A stretch of 64,000 nt of DNA from Borrelia maritima (GCF_008931845.1 NZ_CP044535.1:310001-374000); one strand, 5' to 3'. Positions 45,607-54,831 are shown, numbered from the stretch's first letter. Made by a program: numbers and translations. The notes: a model not told the origin generated them from the letters alone.

Positions 45607-47040
45607 ATGATTTCAAAGTTAACAAAAATTGTAGCAACAATATCTGATCTTAGATGCGAACAAGAACACATAAAAGATTTATATGAAGCAGGAGTAAATG
45701 TCATAAGACTAAATACTGCCCATCAATCACGCGAAGATACAATAAAAGTAATAGACAATGTTAGAAAAATTTCAAATAAAATAGCTCTAATGATCGACAC
45801 AAAAGGACCGGAAGTTAGAACAGCAAATATTGAAAATCCTATTATTGTAAAAACTGGAGACAAGGTAGTGATCTCAACTTTACCTATTAATGAACCCAAC
45901 AGCTTTCAAACCAATTATGATGGATTTGTTAAAGAAGTGCCTCAAGGATCTAAAGTTTTAATTGATGACGGTGAGCTTGAAATGACTGTTGTTGCCAAAC
46001 TCCCTGACCGATTAATTTGTGAAATTAAAAATGATGGCAAAATTAAAAATAAAAAATCAATCAATACTCCCGGTATTTCTCTTAAACTACAATCAGTAAC
46101 CGAAAAAGACAAAAGATTTATTAAGCTTGCAGCAGAATACAATGTTGATTTTATTGCACATTCATTTGTAAGACATGCTAAAGACGTTCAAGACGTTCAA
46201 AAAATTTTAGATGCTGCTGGAAATTCTGATGTAAAAATCATATCCAAAATCGAAAATCAAGAAGGAATTGACAATATTGAAGAAATTGTAAAAGCATCTT
46301 ACGGAATAATGGTTGCAAGAGGAGATATGGGGGTTGAAATTCCTGCAGAAGATGTACCAATTGCTCAACTTAAAATAACACAAACCTGTGTAAAGTATGG
46401 AATACCTGTGATTACAGCAACTCAAATGCTTCACACAATGATTGAAAATCCAAGACCTACTAGAGCAGAAGTATCTGACATCGCTAACGCTATTTTAAAC
46501 GGAACAGACGCAATTATGTTATCCGGAGAAACTGCTTACGGAAAATATCCAATTGAAGCCGTAAAAATGATGACAAGCATTGCTAAAAAAGTTGAAAAAC
46601 ATAGAAAAATGACCTTATATAAGGATGAACTTTTTTACGATAAAAACATCACAAGAAACTACATTATCAAATGCGCAATTGATGCCACAAAGCTTATGGA
46701 TGTAAAAGCAATTATTGTAGATTCTCTAAAAGGCAAAACTGCAAGGATAATGGCAACTTACAGAGCAAGTGCCCCACTATTCATTACAACAAATAGCGAG
46801 AGACTGGCAAGAGAATTGGCATTATCTTATGGGGTTTATTCCAATCTTGTAGATAATAATTTTAAAAGAACTACCGAATTTGTAGTAACGTCTCTTAAAA
46901 TGCTAAAAGAACAAGGCATTGTTAATGACAAAGATACTGTAATAATTATTTCTGGCAATCCAAATAGAAATATTGAAAAAGGAACAGAATTTATGGAAAT
47001 AAACACAGTAGAAGATGCTATCAAGGGACGAAATATATAA
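45607..47040 (+). CDS. pyk: Pyruvate kinase
   Basis: This enzyme makes pyruvate and ATP from phosphoenolpyruvate in the last glycolytic step. The 477-residue length is normal. Visible motifs are LMIDTKGPEVRT, ISKIENQEGIDNI with the catalytic lysine, GIMVARGDMGVEIP, the TQMLHTMIENPRPTRAEVSD region and AILNGTDAIMLSGETAYGKYP. Two active-site neighbours differ from the common form: VIRLNTAHQ in place of RMNFSHG, and MLHTM in place of ML.SM. GTGGAGGA lies before the ATG. Eno and Pyk are both in this window but 10 kb apart. Confidence 0.97.
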   Translation: MISKLTKIVATISDLRCEQEHIKDLYEAGVNVIRLNTAHQSREDTIKVIDNVRKISNKIALMIDTKGPEVRTANIENPIIVKTGDKVVISTLPINEPNSFQTNYDGFVKEVPQGSKVLIDDGELEMTVVAKLPDRLICEIKNDGKIKNKKSINTPGISLKLQSVTEKDKRFIKLAAEYNVDFIAHSFVRHAKDVQDVQKILDAAGNSDVKIISKIENQEGIDNIEEIVKASYGIMVARGDMGVEIPAEDVPIAQLKITQTCVKYGIPVITATQMLHTMIENPRPTRAEVSDIANAILNGTDAIMLSGETAYGKYPIEAVKMMTSIAKKVEKHRKMTLYKDELFYDKNITRNYIIKCAIDATKLMDVKAIIVDSLKGKTARIMATYRASAPLFITTNSERLARELALSYGVYSNLVDNNFKRTTEFVVTSLKMLKEQGIVNDKDTVIIISGNPNRNIEKGTEFMEINTVEDAIKGRNI

Positions 47041-47057
47041 AGAAAATTAGAAAGCCT

Positions 47058-47798
47058 TTGGTTGAAAACATATTTTATTCAAATAATATAAACAGCTTAT
47101 CATTTAAGTTGGCAGAAAAAAAAACTCACAAAGCCATTCTAACAAGTTATGGAAACTATGAGTTTTTTTTAAAAAGTGAATGTTTATTTAAAAAAATAAT
47201 ATCAAATCAAACTAATAATGTATTTATAATCTCTGGAGCAAAAAGCAATTTTTTAATTAATATATCCAACCATCATGTATGGAAAATTTTTAATAAAAAT
47301 ATTAAAGTAAACCTAGAAATATTAAAATTATTAAAAAATTTAAATTTTATCAATATAGACGATAAACTAATAGAAAATGACCATAAAATTGAAATTACGT
47401 TGAACTTTATTAGCAATATAAAGGAAAAGATAAAAATAATTCCAATAATTTTTGGTAAAACTTGCAATAAGGATTTAATAAAATTTTGTGATTTTTTAAA
47501 ACCTTTTATAAGCAAAGAAGAAAATTCATTTATTTTGCTATCTTACTTTATTTCAAAATCTACAAATATAAAAAAAGCCTTAAAGCTTGAAGAAAATTTA
47601 AAAAATATCTTCCTTGAAGAAAAATCGCGTACTCCAAATCTAATACTAGAAAGCTATAAATCAAAAAAAATATTTCCGGAAAACATAAATGCAATCATGG
47701 CCATTTCAAGTCTTTTTAAAAATTTTGAATTTGCAAATTCAAAAATAACAACCAATCCTCCAGAATATTTGATATCAAACAGCATTCTAATAAAATAA
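47058..47798 (+). CDS. Degenerate MEMO-family-like protein, function unknown
   Basis: This 246-residue soluble protein has, in order, segments that parallel the MEMO family: VFIISGAKSN (for the VVLLGPSH strand), NDHKIEITLNFI (for EHSLEVQLPFL), KIKIIPIIFGK (for KIVPILVG), SFILLSYFIS (for VVVSSDLSH) and NAIMAISSLFKNF...NSKITTN (for the C-terminal CG.GPI.ALL....YANS region). The metal-type histidines and the cysteine expected at several of these places are missing, so if this is a MEMO relative it has lost that site. The TTG at 47058, 17 bases after pyk, is an uncertain start. BB0349 as recalled. Confidence 0.65.
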   Translation: MVENIFYSNNINSLSFKLAEKKTHKAILTSYGNYEFFLKSECLFKKIISNQTNNVFIISGAKSNFLINISNHHVWKIFNKNIKVNLEILKLLKNLNFINIDDKLIENDHKIEITLNFISNIKEKIKIIPIIFGKTCNKDLIKFCDFLKPFISKEENSFILLSYFISKSTNIKKALKLEENLKNIFLEEKSRTPNLILESYKSKKIFPENINAIMAISSLFKNFEFANSKITTNPPEYLISNSILIK

Positions 47799-47811
47799 AT
47801 TGCTCAAAATT

Positions 47812-47842
47812 AAAACTTATAAAAAGTTTTCTAATTTTTTGC
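47812..47842 (+). terminator. Bidirectional hairpin between the MEMO-like gene and rpmB
   Basis: AAAACTT (47812-47818) and AAGTTTT (47824-47830) form a perfect seven-base stem with a five-base loop, followed on the plus strand by a T-rich tract and on the minus strand by AATTTTG. The hairpin overlaps the last codons of rpmB. It probably ends both converging transcripts. Confidence 0.5.
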
Positions 47843-48095
47843 AATTTTTCCTTAAAAAAGCATTAAGCCCTATCTTTGAAATACTTCTTAATGCATTAGC
47901 AGAAACCCTAATCTTAACACTTCGTCCAAGATCTGGAATAAAAAATTTTTTATTTATTAAATTAACCTTAAAGGTTCTTTTGGTTTTTACTCCAATATGT
48001 TGTCCAGCCCCTCCCTTTTTCTTGGCAAGACCCTTTCTTGGAACATTGTTCCCAAATATAGTTTTTTTACCTGTTATCTCACACTTCCTAGCCAT
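47817..48095 (-). CDS. rpmB: 50S ribosomal protein L28
   Basis: L28 is a small large-subunit protein. The 92-residue sequence starts MARKCEITGKKTIFGNNV, followed by basic segments and the LGRSVKIRVSANALRSISKIG C-terminal pattern of bacterial L28. It has no second zinc-type cysteine pair, so it belongs to the zinc-free form. AAAGGAGC lies about seven bases before the ATG. It lies directly downstream of the large spirochaete gene on the opposite side of a 21-base gap. Confidence 0.96.
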   Translation of the reverse strand: MARKCEITGKKTIFGNNVPRKGLAKKKGGAGQHIGVKTKRTFKVNLINKKFFIPDLGRSVKIRVSANALRSISKIGLNAFLRKNCKKLENFL

Positions 48096-48116
48096 TTAAG
48101 CGCTCCTTTAAGTTCA

Positions 48117-49682
48117 TTATTTTTTCTCCAAATATAAATCCATTAACTTTAAAAATAAAGCCAAACTCCCTAAAATATTTTTCATTATACCTCCAAAGTT
48201 TAGATTATTTCCATAGCTTTTGGCAAGGTCCATATCAAGCTCTTTCCAATTATAAATTAGCTCTCTTTCCAAAGACACCTTTGAATAGTCTGAAAGACAA
48301 TCTTGCAAACGCTGCTCAATAGAATAAATTTTGGAATAATATTCACTTGATATGGTAAATGCCTTTTTATTCACATCTGCTATTATATTTAACAATAATT
48401 TCTCCGAAGATTTATCTCCCGCAGAAGCCCTGTGTAGCAATGCATTTATTCTATTCCCATACCCCCCATGCTCTCCTAAACTAGAATCAAAATCAACAAG
48501 ATTTGTATGAATATTAATCAAGGCATGCATGTCATTAGACATTTCCCTTGAAAGTTCTATAAGCTTCCATTGTCCTTTAATAATAAGTAAATTAATAATA
48601 TCATTAAGATCTTTTTTAACAAAATGAATAGTGTATGTTCTCAAATAAACTAAAAGCTCATAATAAATATAACCTGTGGTGCTCATTATTTTAGATACAA
48701 TCTTTTCATTCATTTTTTCATTATAATTATCTAAATTTAAAAAAGATATTCCTGGAAAAAGCTGTTCGGCTAATATTTTAGATTTGTTATTTTTTTGTAA
48801 AACTTTAATTTTTTCAATTTCAGTGGCAACATGCTTGGTAAGATCATTAAAAAATATTCTTGCTATTGGATTAGGTTTTTGACTAACAGAAATAGGAAAA
48901 TAATCTGGATCTCCACTAACATATCTTATTAGATATAAAATTTCTTTACTCTTATTTATGTCCAAAATGGAAGAAATAATCTTAATCCAGACATTCGATT
49001 TAATAGGAAAATCTTCTTTATTTCCATATATTTCCAGAATAATATCATAGAGGTTTTTCCAAATAGTAATATTCTTTACACAAGAAACACATTCTAAGAA
49101 ATCTTTAAGATCATCTATAATAATTCCACACCCTATAGAGCTAAATCTGGGCCTATACACAAAATCATCTTCTGGAAGCAAACTATCAAAATTTTTAAGA
49201 ACCAAATAATATTGATATAAAACTAAATCAAAAAAGTTATGCAAAGCTTCATAAGTTTCATCTATCAATTTAATTTGCTCTTGAGTTATGTTTTTAAACA
49301 AATAAGATAAATTATTATGTAAATTCTTAGGAAGATCTGAAGCAGAATTTATGTTCCCACTTGCAGAAAAAGAATAAATATAATCTAAAGATTTCTTCTG
49401 ACTTTCATTTAAATATTTTTCAACAACAAAATGAACAATTTTATTAGAATTTTTATATCTTTGAGCAAATGGCCTCAGGGGAGAAAAAATTTTATAAAAA
49501 TTATAAAGAAATCTAGAAAATTGAGGTAAAGCCTGAATTTTTGAAGCATTAAAAAAATTACTTACCCTGCTTAAACTAATTTTAACTTCTTTTAACCTTT
49601 TTTGCTTTATTTGCTCAGAAGTAAGCTCCTTATTAATACTAAACATGGAAAGTATAAAATCAAATAAACCCAAATTTATCAT
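48117..49682 (-). CDS. Large conserved spirochaete protein, DUF5312-like, unknown function
   Basis: This 521-residue protein is mostly helical, without signal peptide; an amphipathic C-terminal segment (MKNILGSLALFLKLMDLYL) could touch a membrane. I recall a spirochaete-only family of this size (DUF5312) but can state no function. The start is uncertain: AGGGGG directly abuts the ATG at 49682 and sits about eight bases before an in-frame TTG at codon 4 (49673), which may be the true start. It diverges from the lipoprotein gene at 49802. BB0351 as recalled. Confidence 0.75.
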   Translation of the reverse strand: MINLGLFDFILSMFSINKELTSEQIKQKRLKEVKISLSRVSNFFNASKIQALPQFSRFLYNFYKIFSPLRPFAQRYKNSNKIVHFVVEKYLNESQKKSLDYIYSFSASGNINSASDLPKNLHNNLSYLFKNITQEQIKLIDETYEALHNFFDLVLYQYYLVLKNFDSLLPEDDFVYRPRFSSIGCGIIIDDLKDFLECVSCVKNITIWKNLYDIILEIYGNKEDFPIKSNVWIKIISSILDINKSKEILYLIRYVSGDPDYFPISVSQKPNPIARIFFNDLTKHVATEIEKIKVLQKNNKSKILAEQLFPGISFLNLDNYNEKMNEKIVSKIMSTTGYIYYELLVYLRTYTIHFVKKDLNDIINLLIIKGQWKLIELSREMSNDMHALINIHTNLVDFDSSLGEHGGYGNRINALLHRASAGDKSSEKLLLNIIADVNKKAFTISSEYYSKIYSIEQRLQDCLSDYSKVSLERELIYNWKELDMDLAKSYGNNLNFGGIMKNILGSLALFLKLMDLYLEKK

Positions 49683-49801
49683 CCCCCTAAAAGCTCTTCA
49701 ACTGCCTTACTCTATTTTCCAATTCAAAATGGAAATCATTATTAACTATAAAAATTATACATAATTTATTATAAAATAAAAGAAAAAACTTGAATAATTT
49801 T

Positions 49802-50914
49802 ATGATAATAAAAAAAATAATACTAATAGCAATTTTACTAATTAGCCTTAGCTGTTCAAAGAATAAGAATATAGTTGTATTAACTGACAACAAAACAATA
49901 CCATTTTATATAAATCAATTTAACATCGAAAATAAACTGAATTTTATAATTAAGTTTAGGAACAACATTGATCTACAAACAATAAAAAAAGAAAATGCAC
50001 AAATAATCATTTCTAAAAATATTGGCAACACAAATATTAACAATCATTTAAAATCTATAAAAATTAATTACAATCCAGATTATCCCGTATTAAAACATAT
50101 TTTCAAACAATTTAACTACAAAATTATCCCATTAAGCTTTGACGTTCCTATTTTAATTTATAAAAATACACACAGCATTAAAAAATACATAAACGTCAAA
50201 GATTTAAAAGAAGAATACGAAAAATTCATTAAAGATGGAAAATTTTTTATATCACCTTATATTTCTGAAAATTTATTTTATGTAATTTCTGAAATAAATG
50301 GTGTAAGATTTTCTTTCGAAAAGAATAAATTAAATTATAATGAAAAGAAAATTCTAAAAATGTCGGAATATTTCTCATCATTTTTAAATCCAAAACAAAT
50401 GGATTTGCAAAAAGATTTCTTCAATAAATATAGCTACCTCAAACTAAACAAAATATTGCTTAATAAAAAGTCTCTTTTAATAACGGGATTGGGTGATCTA
50501 ACCTTCTACAATAAATTAAACGAAAAAGAGAAAGCAGAAATAAAATTTTCATATTTAATCAACAATAATAATGAAGTTGTAATCTCTAGCCCAAATTTTA
50601 TTGGTATTTTAGAAACATCTATTTTAACTAAAAAATTTATCAACTGGATTTTAGATAAAAACATCCAAAAAACCTTAATTAGATTTAACAATCAACCCCA
50701 ATCATTTGGACTTGCTAATGGTTTTACTCCTTACAAAGAATTAAATTTAAAAATAAAACATTCAATTGATGGAATATCTCCTTTTATTGTTGACGAAACT
50801 AAAATCAATAGTTATTCCTATGTATTAAACAAAAAAACAATTGAAAAAGAAAACCTACTAATAAATGAATGGTTTTTCGCTAAAATTAAGAATCCAAAAA
50901 ACTTTAAAAATTAA
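49802..50914 (+). CDS. Lipoprotein with a periplasmic-binding-protein-like fold
   Basis: This is about 370 residues. The signal ends LISLSC with the lipidated Cys at 18 counted from the ATG at 49802; a TTG at 49790 would add four residues. The mature start (NIVVLTDNKTIPFYINQFN) and later segments (SFDVPILIYKN, ISPYISENLFYVISEING, FINWILDKNIQKTLIRFNNQ) resemble the extracellular solute-binding type 2 fold of sugar-binding proteins, but no transporter genes are adjacent. It may have been recruited for another role at the surface or in the periplasm. Its stop codon is shared with the converging gene (see findings). BB0352 as recalled. Confidence 0.78.
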   Translation: MIIKKIILIAILLISLSCSKNKNIVVLTDNKTIPFYINQFNIENKLNFIIKFRNNIDLQTIKKENAQIIISKNIGNTNINNHLKSIKINYNPDYPVLKHIFKQFNYKIIPLSFDVPILIYKNTHSIKKYINVKDLKEEYEKFIKDGKFFISPYISENLFYVISEINGVRFSFEKNKLNYNEKKILKMSEYFSSFLNPKQMDLQKDFFNKYSYLKLNKILLNKKSLLITGLGDLTFYNKLNEKEKAEIKFSYLINNNNEVVISSPNFIGILETSILTKKFINWILDKNIQKTLIRFNNQPQSFGLANGFTPYKELNLKIKHSIDGISPFIVDETKINSYSYVLNKKTIEKENLLINEWFFAKIKNPKNFKN

Positions 50915-52710
50915 ATATATTCTTCTCTGTGATTTAAAGCAACTATTTTAAAAATAAGAAAAAACAATAAGGCAAAAAGAATAGCTAAGGACACATATAC
51001 GCTATTTAAAATATATATAAGAAGAGACACAAAAATAATTAAAAAATAATTCACAAAAAGACAAACAATTCCTGAAAAAATAGCTATCATTAATGAAGCT
51101 AGAAAAATCATCGCCTTTGAATTAAAATTAAATTCTATTTTAGAAAACAAAGAGATAAAAAATGCTCCCATTAAAATTAGCAAAATAGGAGAAATTAGTA
51201 AAATCAAACTTGAGGAAAAAATATTAATTAATTTCAAATTTAATATAGTAACCTTACTAAAAGCACTTGACAAACTTTGAATTTTCAAAAAAAAGTCAAC
51301 CTCAGTAAAATTTGAAAATAAAGCTAAATTTTCCACATTTTCATTAATCTTGACAACCTCTAAAGCATCTGTATCAAAACTATCTATAGACACAAAAACT
51401 TTGGTAAGAGTCCTGTCGCTCTGCTCATTATCTTTGTCTAAAACATTTTGATACACAAAGCTACCTTTCAAAGTAGCAAATGGAATTTTTATATGCAATA
51501 TAACATTTCCTGTTTTATTAAATCTAATAAGTTCAAAATTTTTTATTATTTTCGAATAATTATTAAGAGTAACAACTTTTTGCATATAAATATAATCAAA
51601 AACCCCTCTCTTAGAATCTGGTTGCAGCAAAAATACATCATTTATTCCGTAATATTCAAAATATTTTTCAATCTCATCAAAAAAAAGATATTGCTTCCTA
51701 AGCTTTTCAAGTGATTTATTTTTATAATTCAAAATTTCATTATCACTGGGAAACAATTTATGAAGATTTGAAAAACCGTAATAAGCTAATTTAAATTTTT
51801 CAGTATTAAGATATAAAAAATTTTTTTGCTTTTCTTCAGAAATAAGTTGAGTTTTTTCTTTTTCAAAATTTCTGTTCTCATTAATGTACTGTAAAGTCAA
51901 ATTTAAAAGCGCAACAAAATCATCGTCTTTTGTCGCAGCATAAGCAATATAAGCAAAGTAATTGGCCGTATAATAATCATTTTGAGAAATAAATTCATTT
52001 GCAATGTTAAAAAAATCTTGCTTTTTAAGATTTTGTAAAGGATATAGTGAAAAAGTTTTTTTAACCTTTTCTAAATCAACTTCATAGCTTGGAATTTTGC
52101 TATATTCAGATTTTACTAAATAATAATTTGTTAAAAGTTCTTCATTATTTAGATAAATAATACGCATTTTATCATATATTCTAATCAAATTTTCAAGATG
52201 CTTTCTCTTTTGCTTCATTGAATCTGCAAAATCAGAAGATGACAAAAATCTATTTGAGGACAAGCTTATATCTATATTTTTAATTTTAAGAGATATTTTA
52301 TTTGCTTCAGTTTCAAGAAGATTATATCTGTCGTAACTAAACTTATACTCATTTCTCTGAGCAATTACATAAGGCAATATTAAATTAAATATAAAAACAA
52401 AAAAAAGCCCTATTATAAAAAATAACAGTAAAAATGCATAAAACCTGGAAAATAAATATCCATTATAAGATTTTAAATAAATTTTAATTTCTTGTTGAAC
52501 AAAAAAAGCGAAGTAAATACAAATAATAAAAATAAAAAATCCATAAAAATATTTATAAAAAAGCAAAATAGAATCAAAAAAAGATGCTATTAATCTATGT
52601 TTTTCTAAAAAATTTGCTCCAAAAAAATAAGAATAACTAAACATTAAACCTAGAAAAAAACACAGGAAAATAATAAAATTACTCAAAAATGCATATATTT
52701 CTCTTTTCAT
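50911..52710 (-). CDS. Polytopic membrane protein with LptF/G-like topology, unknown function
   Basis: This 599-residue protein has three transmembrane helices at the N-terminus (about 7-30, 50-70, 88-118), a soluble region of some 330 residues that includes helical TPR-like segments and a beta-rich end, and four hydrophobic segments at the C-terminus. The stretch around the third helix (QEIKIYLKSYNGYLFSRFYA followed by hydrophobic residues and NLILP) resembles the corresponding part of LptF/LptG permeases (sEl.Al.a.Gis...l...l, N..v.P). The identity is only suggested. It is twelve bases from the next smaller membrane gene. BB0353 as recalled. Confidence 0.7.
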   Translation of the reverse strand: MKREIYAFLSNFIIFLCFFLGLMFSYSYFFGANFLEKHRLIASFFDSILLFYKYFYGFFIFIICIYFAFFVQQEIKIYLKSYNGYLFSRFYAFLLLFFIIGLFFVFIFNLILPYVIAQRNEYKFSYDRYNLLETEANKISLKIKNIDISLSSNRFLSSSDFADSMKQKRKHLENLIRIYDKMRIIYLNNEELLTNYYLVKSEYSKIPSYEVDLEKVKKTFSLYPLQNLKKQDFFNIANEFISQNDYYTANYFAYIAYAATKDDDFVALLNLTLQYINENRNFEKEKTQLISEEKQKNFLYLNTEKFKLAYYGFSNLHKLFPSDNEILNYKNKSLEKLRKQYLFFDEIEKYFEYYGINDVFLLQPDSKRGVFDYIYMQKVVTLNNYSKIIKNFELIRFNKTGNVILHIKIPFATLKGSFVYQNVLDKDNEQSDRTLTKVFVSIDSFDTDALEVVKINENVENLALFSNFTEVDFFLKIQSLSSAFSKVTILNLKLINIFSSSLILLISPILLILMGAFFISLFSKIEFNFNSKAMIFLASLMIAIFSGIVCLFVNYFLIIFVSLLIYILNSVYVSLAILFALLFFLIFKIVALNHREEYI

Positions 52711-52722
52711 AAACTTTAAGAA

Positions 52723-53676
52723 TTAACTACCCTTATACAAATTATTATCTAAATCTTTGCTGATTTTAATATATTCTGAAACAAAACCAAATACATAGCT
52801 AGAAAAAAAGGTTAAAACACAAAAAATAAAAGGAATAAAATCAGAAACAATGCTCCTTCCTATTATTACATTGTAAATCTTGGGAAACTCAATTGAATAT
52901 ACATTATAAATTTTTAAAAAAAGTATAATAAAAATGGGATAGAGAAATATTGCAAAACTATTTGAAAAAATAAGATTAAATACATAGGAAAAGGCAAATA
53001 ACAATAAAGAAATTCCCAATACATTAAAAATTAAACTTAAATAGTTGAGTGAAAGTAGAAAATTATTCAAAATTTTTAAATCCCTAAAAATAAAATCAAC
53101 AAAGTTATTATATATCTTTTGTCCTAAAAAATTATTCTCATTAAAATCAATCTTATTAGAATAAGAAAGAGTTGGTTGGTAAGAAAAACTTTTATCATTA
53201 TTGTTATTATTATCTGAAACGATTAAAACTCCATTAAAACCATAAATTTTAGGCTTATTGCTAGAAAATATTATTTTATCATTTAAAAAATGTACAACCT
53301 CATCTTTAAGGATAAAATTATTATTTCTATTATTATCGATATAGTAAGAATGAAAACTATAACTAACCAAAAATCCTAAATAAGAAAACAATAAAATAAG
53401 AATAAAGATAATACAATAAAAATTAAAAGTCCCTCTAGAAGACTTTAAAACAATTCCATAAAAAGGATAGGGCCTCCTCATGAAAGTAACAACAAGTGAC
53501 AAAGGAAAAGAATAAATGTAGGCATTGTAATAAAGACTATAACTAAAAATAGAAAAATTAAAATACAAAAACTTATATTTTAAATAAAATGTACAAATAA
53601 ACATTAAAGAAAAAAGGCAAAATACCAAAATAAACCTATAAATTATTAAAAAGATCAATCTTAAAGAATCAAGCAC
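52723..53676 (-). CDS. Smaller polytopic membrane protein paired with the preceding type, unknown function
   Basis: This 317-residue protein has three N-terminal hydrophobic segments, a polar Asn-rich region (about 113-200) expected outside the membrane, and three C-terminal helices, the same 3 + domain + 3 layout as its larger neighbour. The SFPLSLVVTFMRRPYPFYGI and VLKSSRGTF region can be compared with the LP....l......l..s.E..al...G motif of LptF/G permeases. The start is GTG at 53676 with AAGGA six bases upstream. It comes 33 bases after carD in the same direction. BB0354 as recalled. Confidence 0.7.
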   Translation of the reverse strand: MLDSLRLIFLIIYRFILVFCLFSLMFICTFYLKYKFLYFNFSIFSYSLYYNAYIYSFPLSLVVTFMRRPYPFYGIVLKSSRGTFNFYCIIFILILLFSYLGFLVSYSFHSYYIDNNRNNNFILKDEVVHFLNDKIIFSSNKPKIYGFNGVLIVSDNNNNNDKSFSYQPTLSYSNKIDFNENNFLGQKIYNNFVDFIFRDLKILNNFLLSLNYLSLIFNVLGISLLLFAFSYVFNLIFSNSFAIFLYPIFIILFLKIYNVYSIEFPKIYNVIIGRSIVSDFIPFIFCVLTFFSSYVFGFVSEYIKISKDLDNNLYKGS

Positions 53677-53709
53677 AACAAATCCTTCTCCTCAAAAATT
53701 GAAAAACCT

Positions 53710-54198
53710 TTAAGCCTTTTTATTATTGATCAAAATATTTTTAATCTTCTTCTTAGCTTCTTCAAAGCTAATTTGCAAAGCTAAGCTAATCTCGTGCTCC
53801 AATATTAACTCAAAATCATTTAAAATCCTTTTTTCGTAAAAAGGAAGTTCTTTTTGGGTAGATTTTTTATATAAAAATTTATATAACTTTGCTGTATCCA
53901 AAATATCACTTTTTTTATAAAATTCATGACCACCATCTTTTATTTTTTTTGAATCTATTTGACCTTCAAACTCTTTAATAACATCAAAAACTTCTTCTAC
54001 CTTTTCTCTGCTAACCAAAGCTCTAATTCCAAAGTCATCAACTTTAGCAACGGGAACCATAAAAATCATATCACTAAATGGAAAATGTATTTCATAATAA
54101 TCAATAATCTCACCATTAAACTCTTTAGTTCTAATATCCTTAATCGTACCTACTCCATGCATTGGATAAACTACCGATTGATTTAGCAAAAATGCCAT
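53710..54198 (-). CDS. ltpA: CarD/CdnL-family transcription regulator (LtpA)
   Basis: This 162-residue protein has the CarD/TRCF RNA-polymerase-interacting domain at about 1-65 (VVYPMHGVGTIKDIRTKEFN, then YYEIHFPFSDMIFMVPVAK) and a helical C-terminal domain (about 70-155), as in CarD proteins that bind the RNAP beta subunit and stabilise open promoter complexes. In B. burgdorferi the protein was named LtpA because it rises at low (tick-like) temperature; that is from recall. TGAGGT precedes the ATG. It is in an operon-like run with the WecG-like gene upstream and two membrane genes downstream. Confidence 0.9.
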   Translation of the reverse strand: MAFLLNQSVVYPMHGVGTIKDIRTKEFNGEIIDYYEIHFPFSDMIFMVPVAKVDDFGIRALVSREKVEEVFDVIKEFEGQIDSKKIKDGGHEFYKKSDILDTAKLYKFLYKKSTQKELPFYEKRILNDFELILEHEISLALQISFEEAKKKIKNILINNKKA

Positions 54199-54237
54199 AT
54201 TTACCTCATAAACTTTAAACAGTTAAAATTTAAAAGC

Positions 54238-54831
54238 TCATAAAAAAACGCTTAAATTGGTTCTAATACTAAATTTATTTTCATAAAATAAATTTTCAAG
54301 ATATCTATCATTACAAAAGCTTATTATCACACTAGGAGTAAGTTTATTAATATTGGCAAAAAACATTTCTTTATTTCTCTTTACAGCTTTTAAATCATAA
54401 TATCCAATAAAACTAATTTCTTTATGAGATTCTTTCAATCTTAAAAATTTTTTCTTGGAAATCACTTTATCCTTGTCAATAATATAACATGTTTTATGGG
54501 CATTTTCTAGTATTCCCATTAAAATAAGAAGAACTGTATTTGAATCATAGCAGTCAATATTAACTCTTTTAAAAATCCTAAAAAAAAATCTTACAATCTT
54601 GGAATTTAAAAAAACAAGAGAAGAATTTTTAATATGATTTCTAAACTTTTTAAAAATCAAAACCTTTAGAAAAGCTTTAAGACCAATAAAAATTACTATT
54701 GAATGATAAGGATGCCCTGAAAGATAAGCAAATCTGCTTATAAGCTTGCTGCGACTATCAAAAACATCTATAGGCACGCCCAAAAAATAAAACCTATTTG
54801 GTTTTGAATATATGTCTTTTAAATTAGCCAT
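54238..54831 (-). CDS. WecG/TagA/CpsF-like protein, possibly a divergent glycosyltransferase
   Basis: This 197-residue protein has an order of segments that fits the WecG/TagA/CpsF (GT26) family: NSSLVFLNSKIVRFFFRIF, YDSNTVLLILMGILE, then HKTCYIIDKDKVISKKKF (for the vfllGg.....a...l strand), SHKEISFIGYYD (for yP...ivG...Gyf), and INKLTPSVIISFCNDRYLEN (for i....pd.llVglG.PkQE). The usual acidic catalytic residue early in the family and the PkQE motif are poorly conserved. True activity is doubtful. It overlaps the end of rsmE by eight bases. BB0356 as recalled. Confidence 0.65.
   Translation of the reverse strand: MANLKDIYSKPNRFYFLGVPIDVFDSRSKLISRFAYLSGHPYHSIVIFIGLKAFLKVLIFKKFRNHIKNSSLVFLNSKIVRFFFRIFKRVNIDCYDSNTVLLILMGILENAHKTCYIIDKDKVISKKKFLRLKESHKEISFIGYYDLKAVKRNKEMFFANINKLTPSVIISFCNDRYLENLFYENKFSIRTNLSVFL

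Noticed and set aside
47800..48099. 99-codon plus-strand frame opposite rpmB
   Set aside because: Antisense to L28, which is unmistakable.
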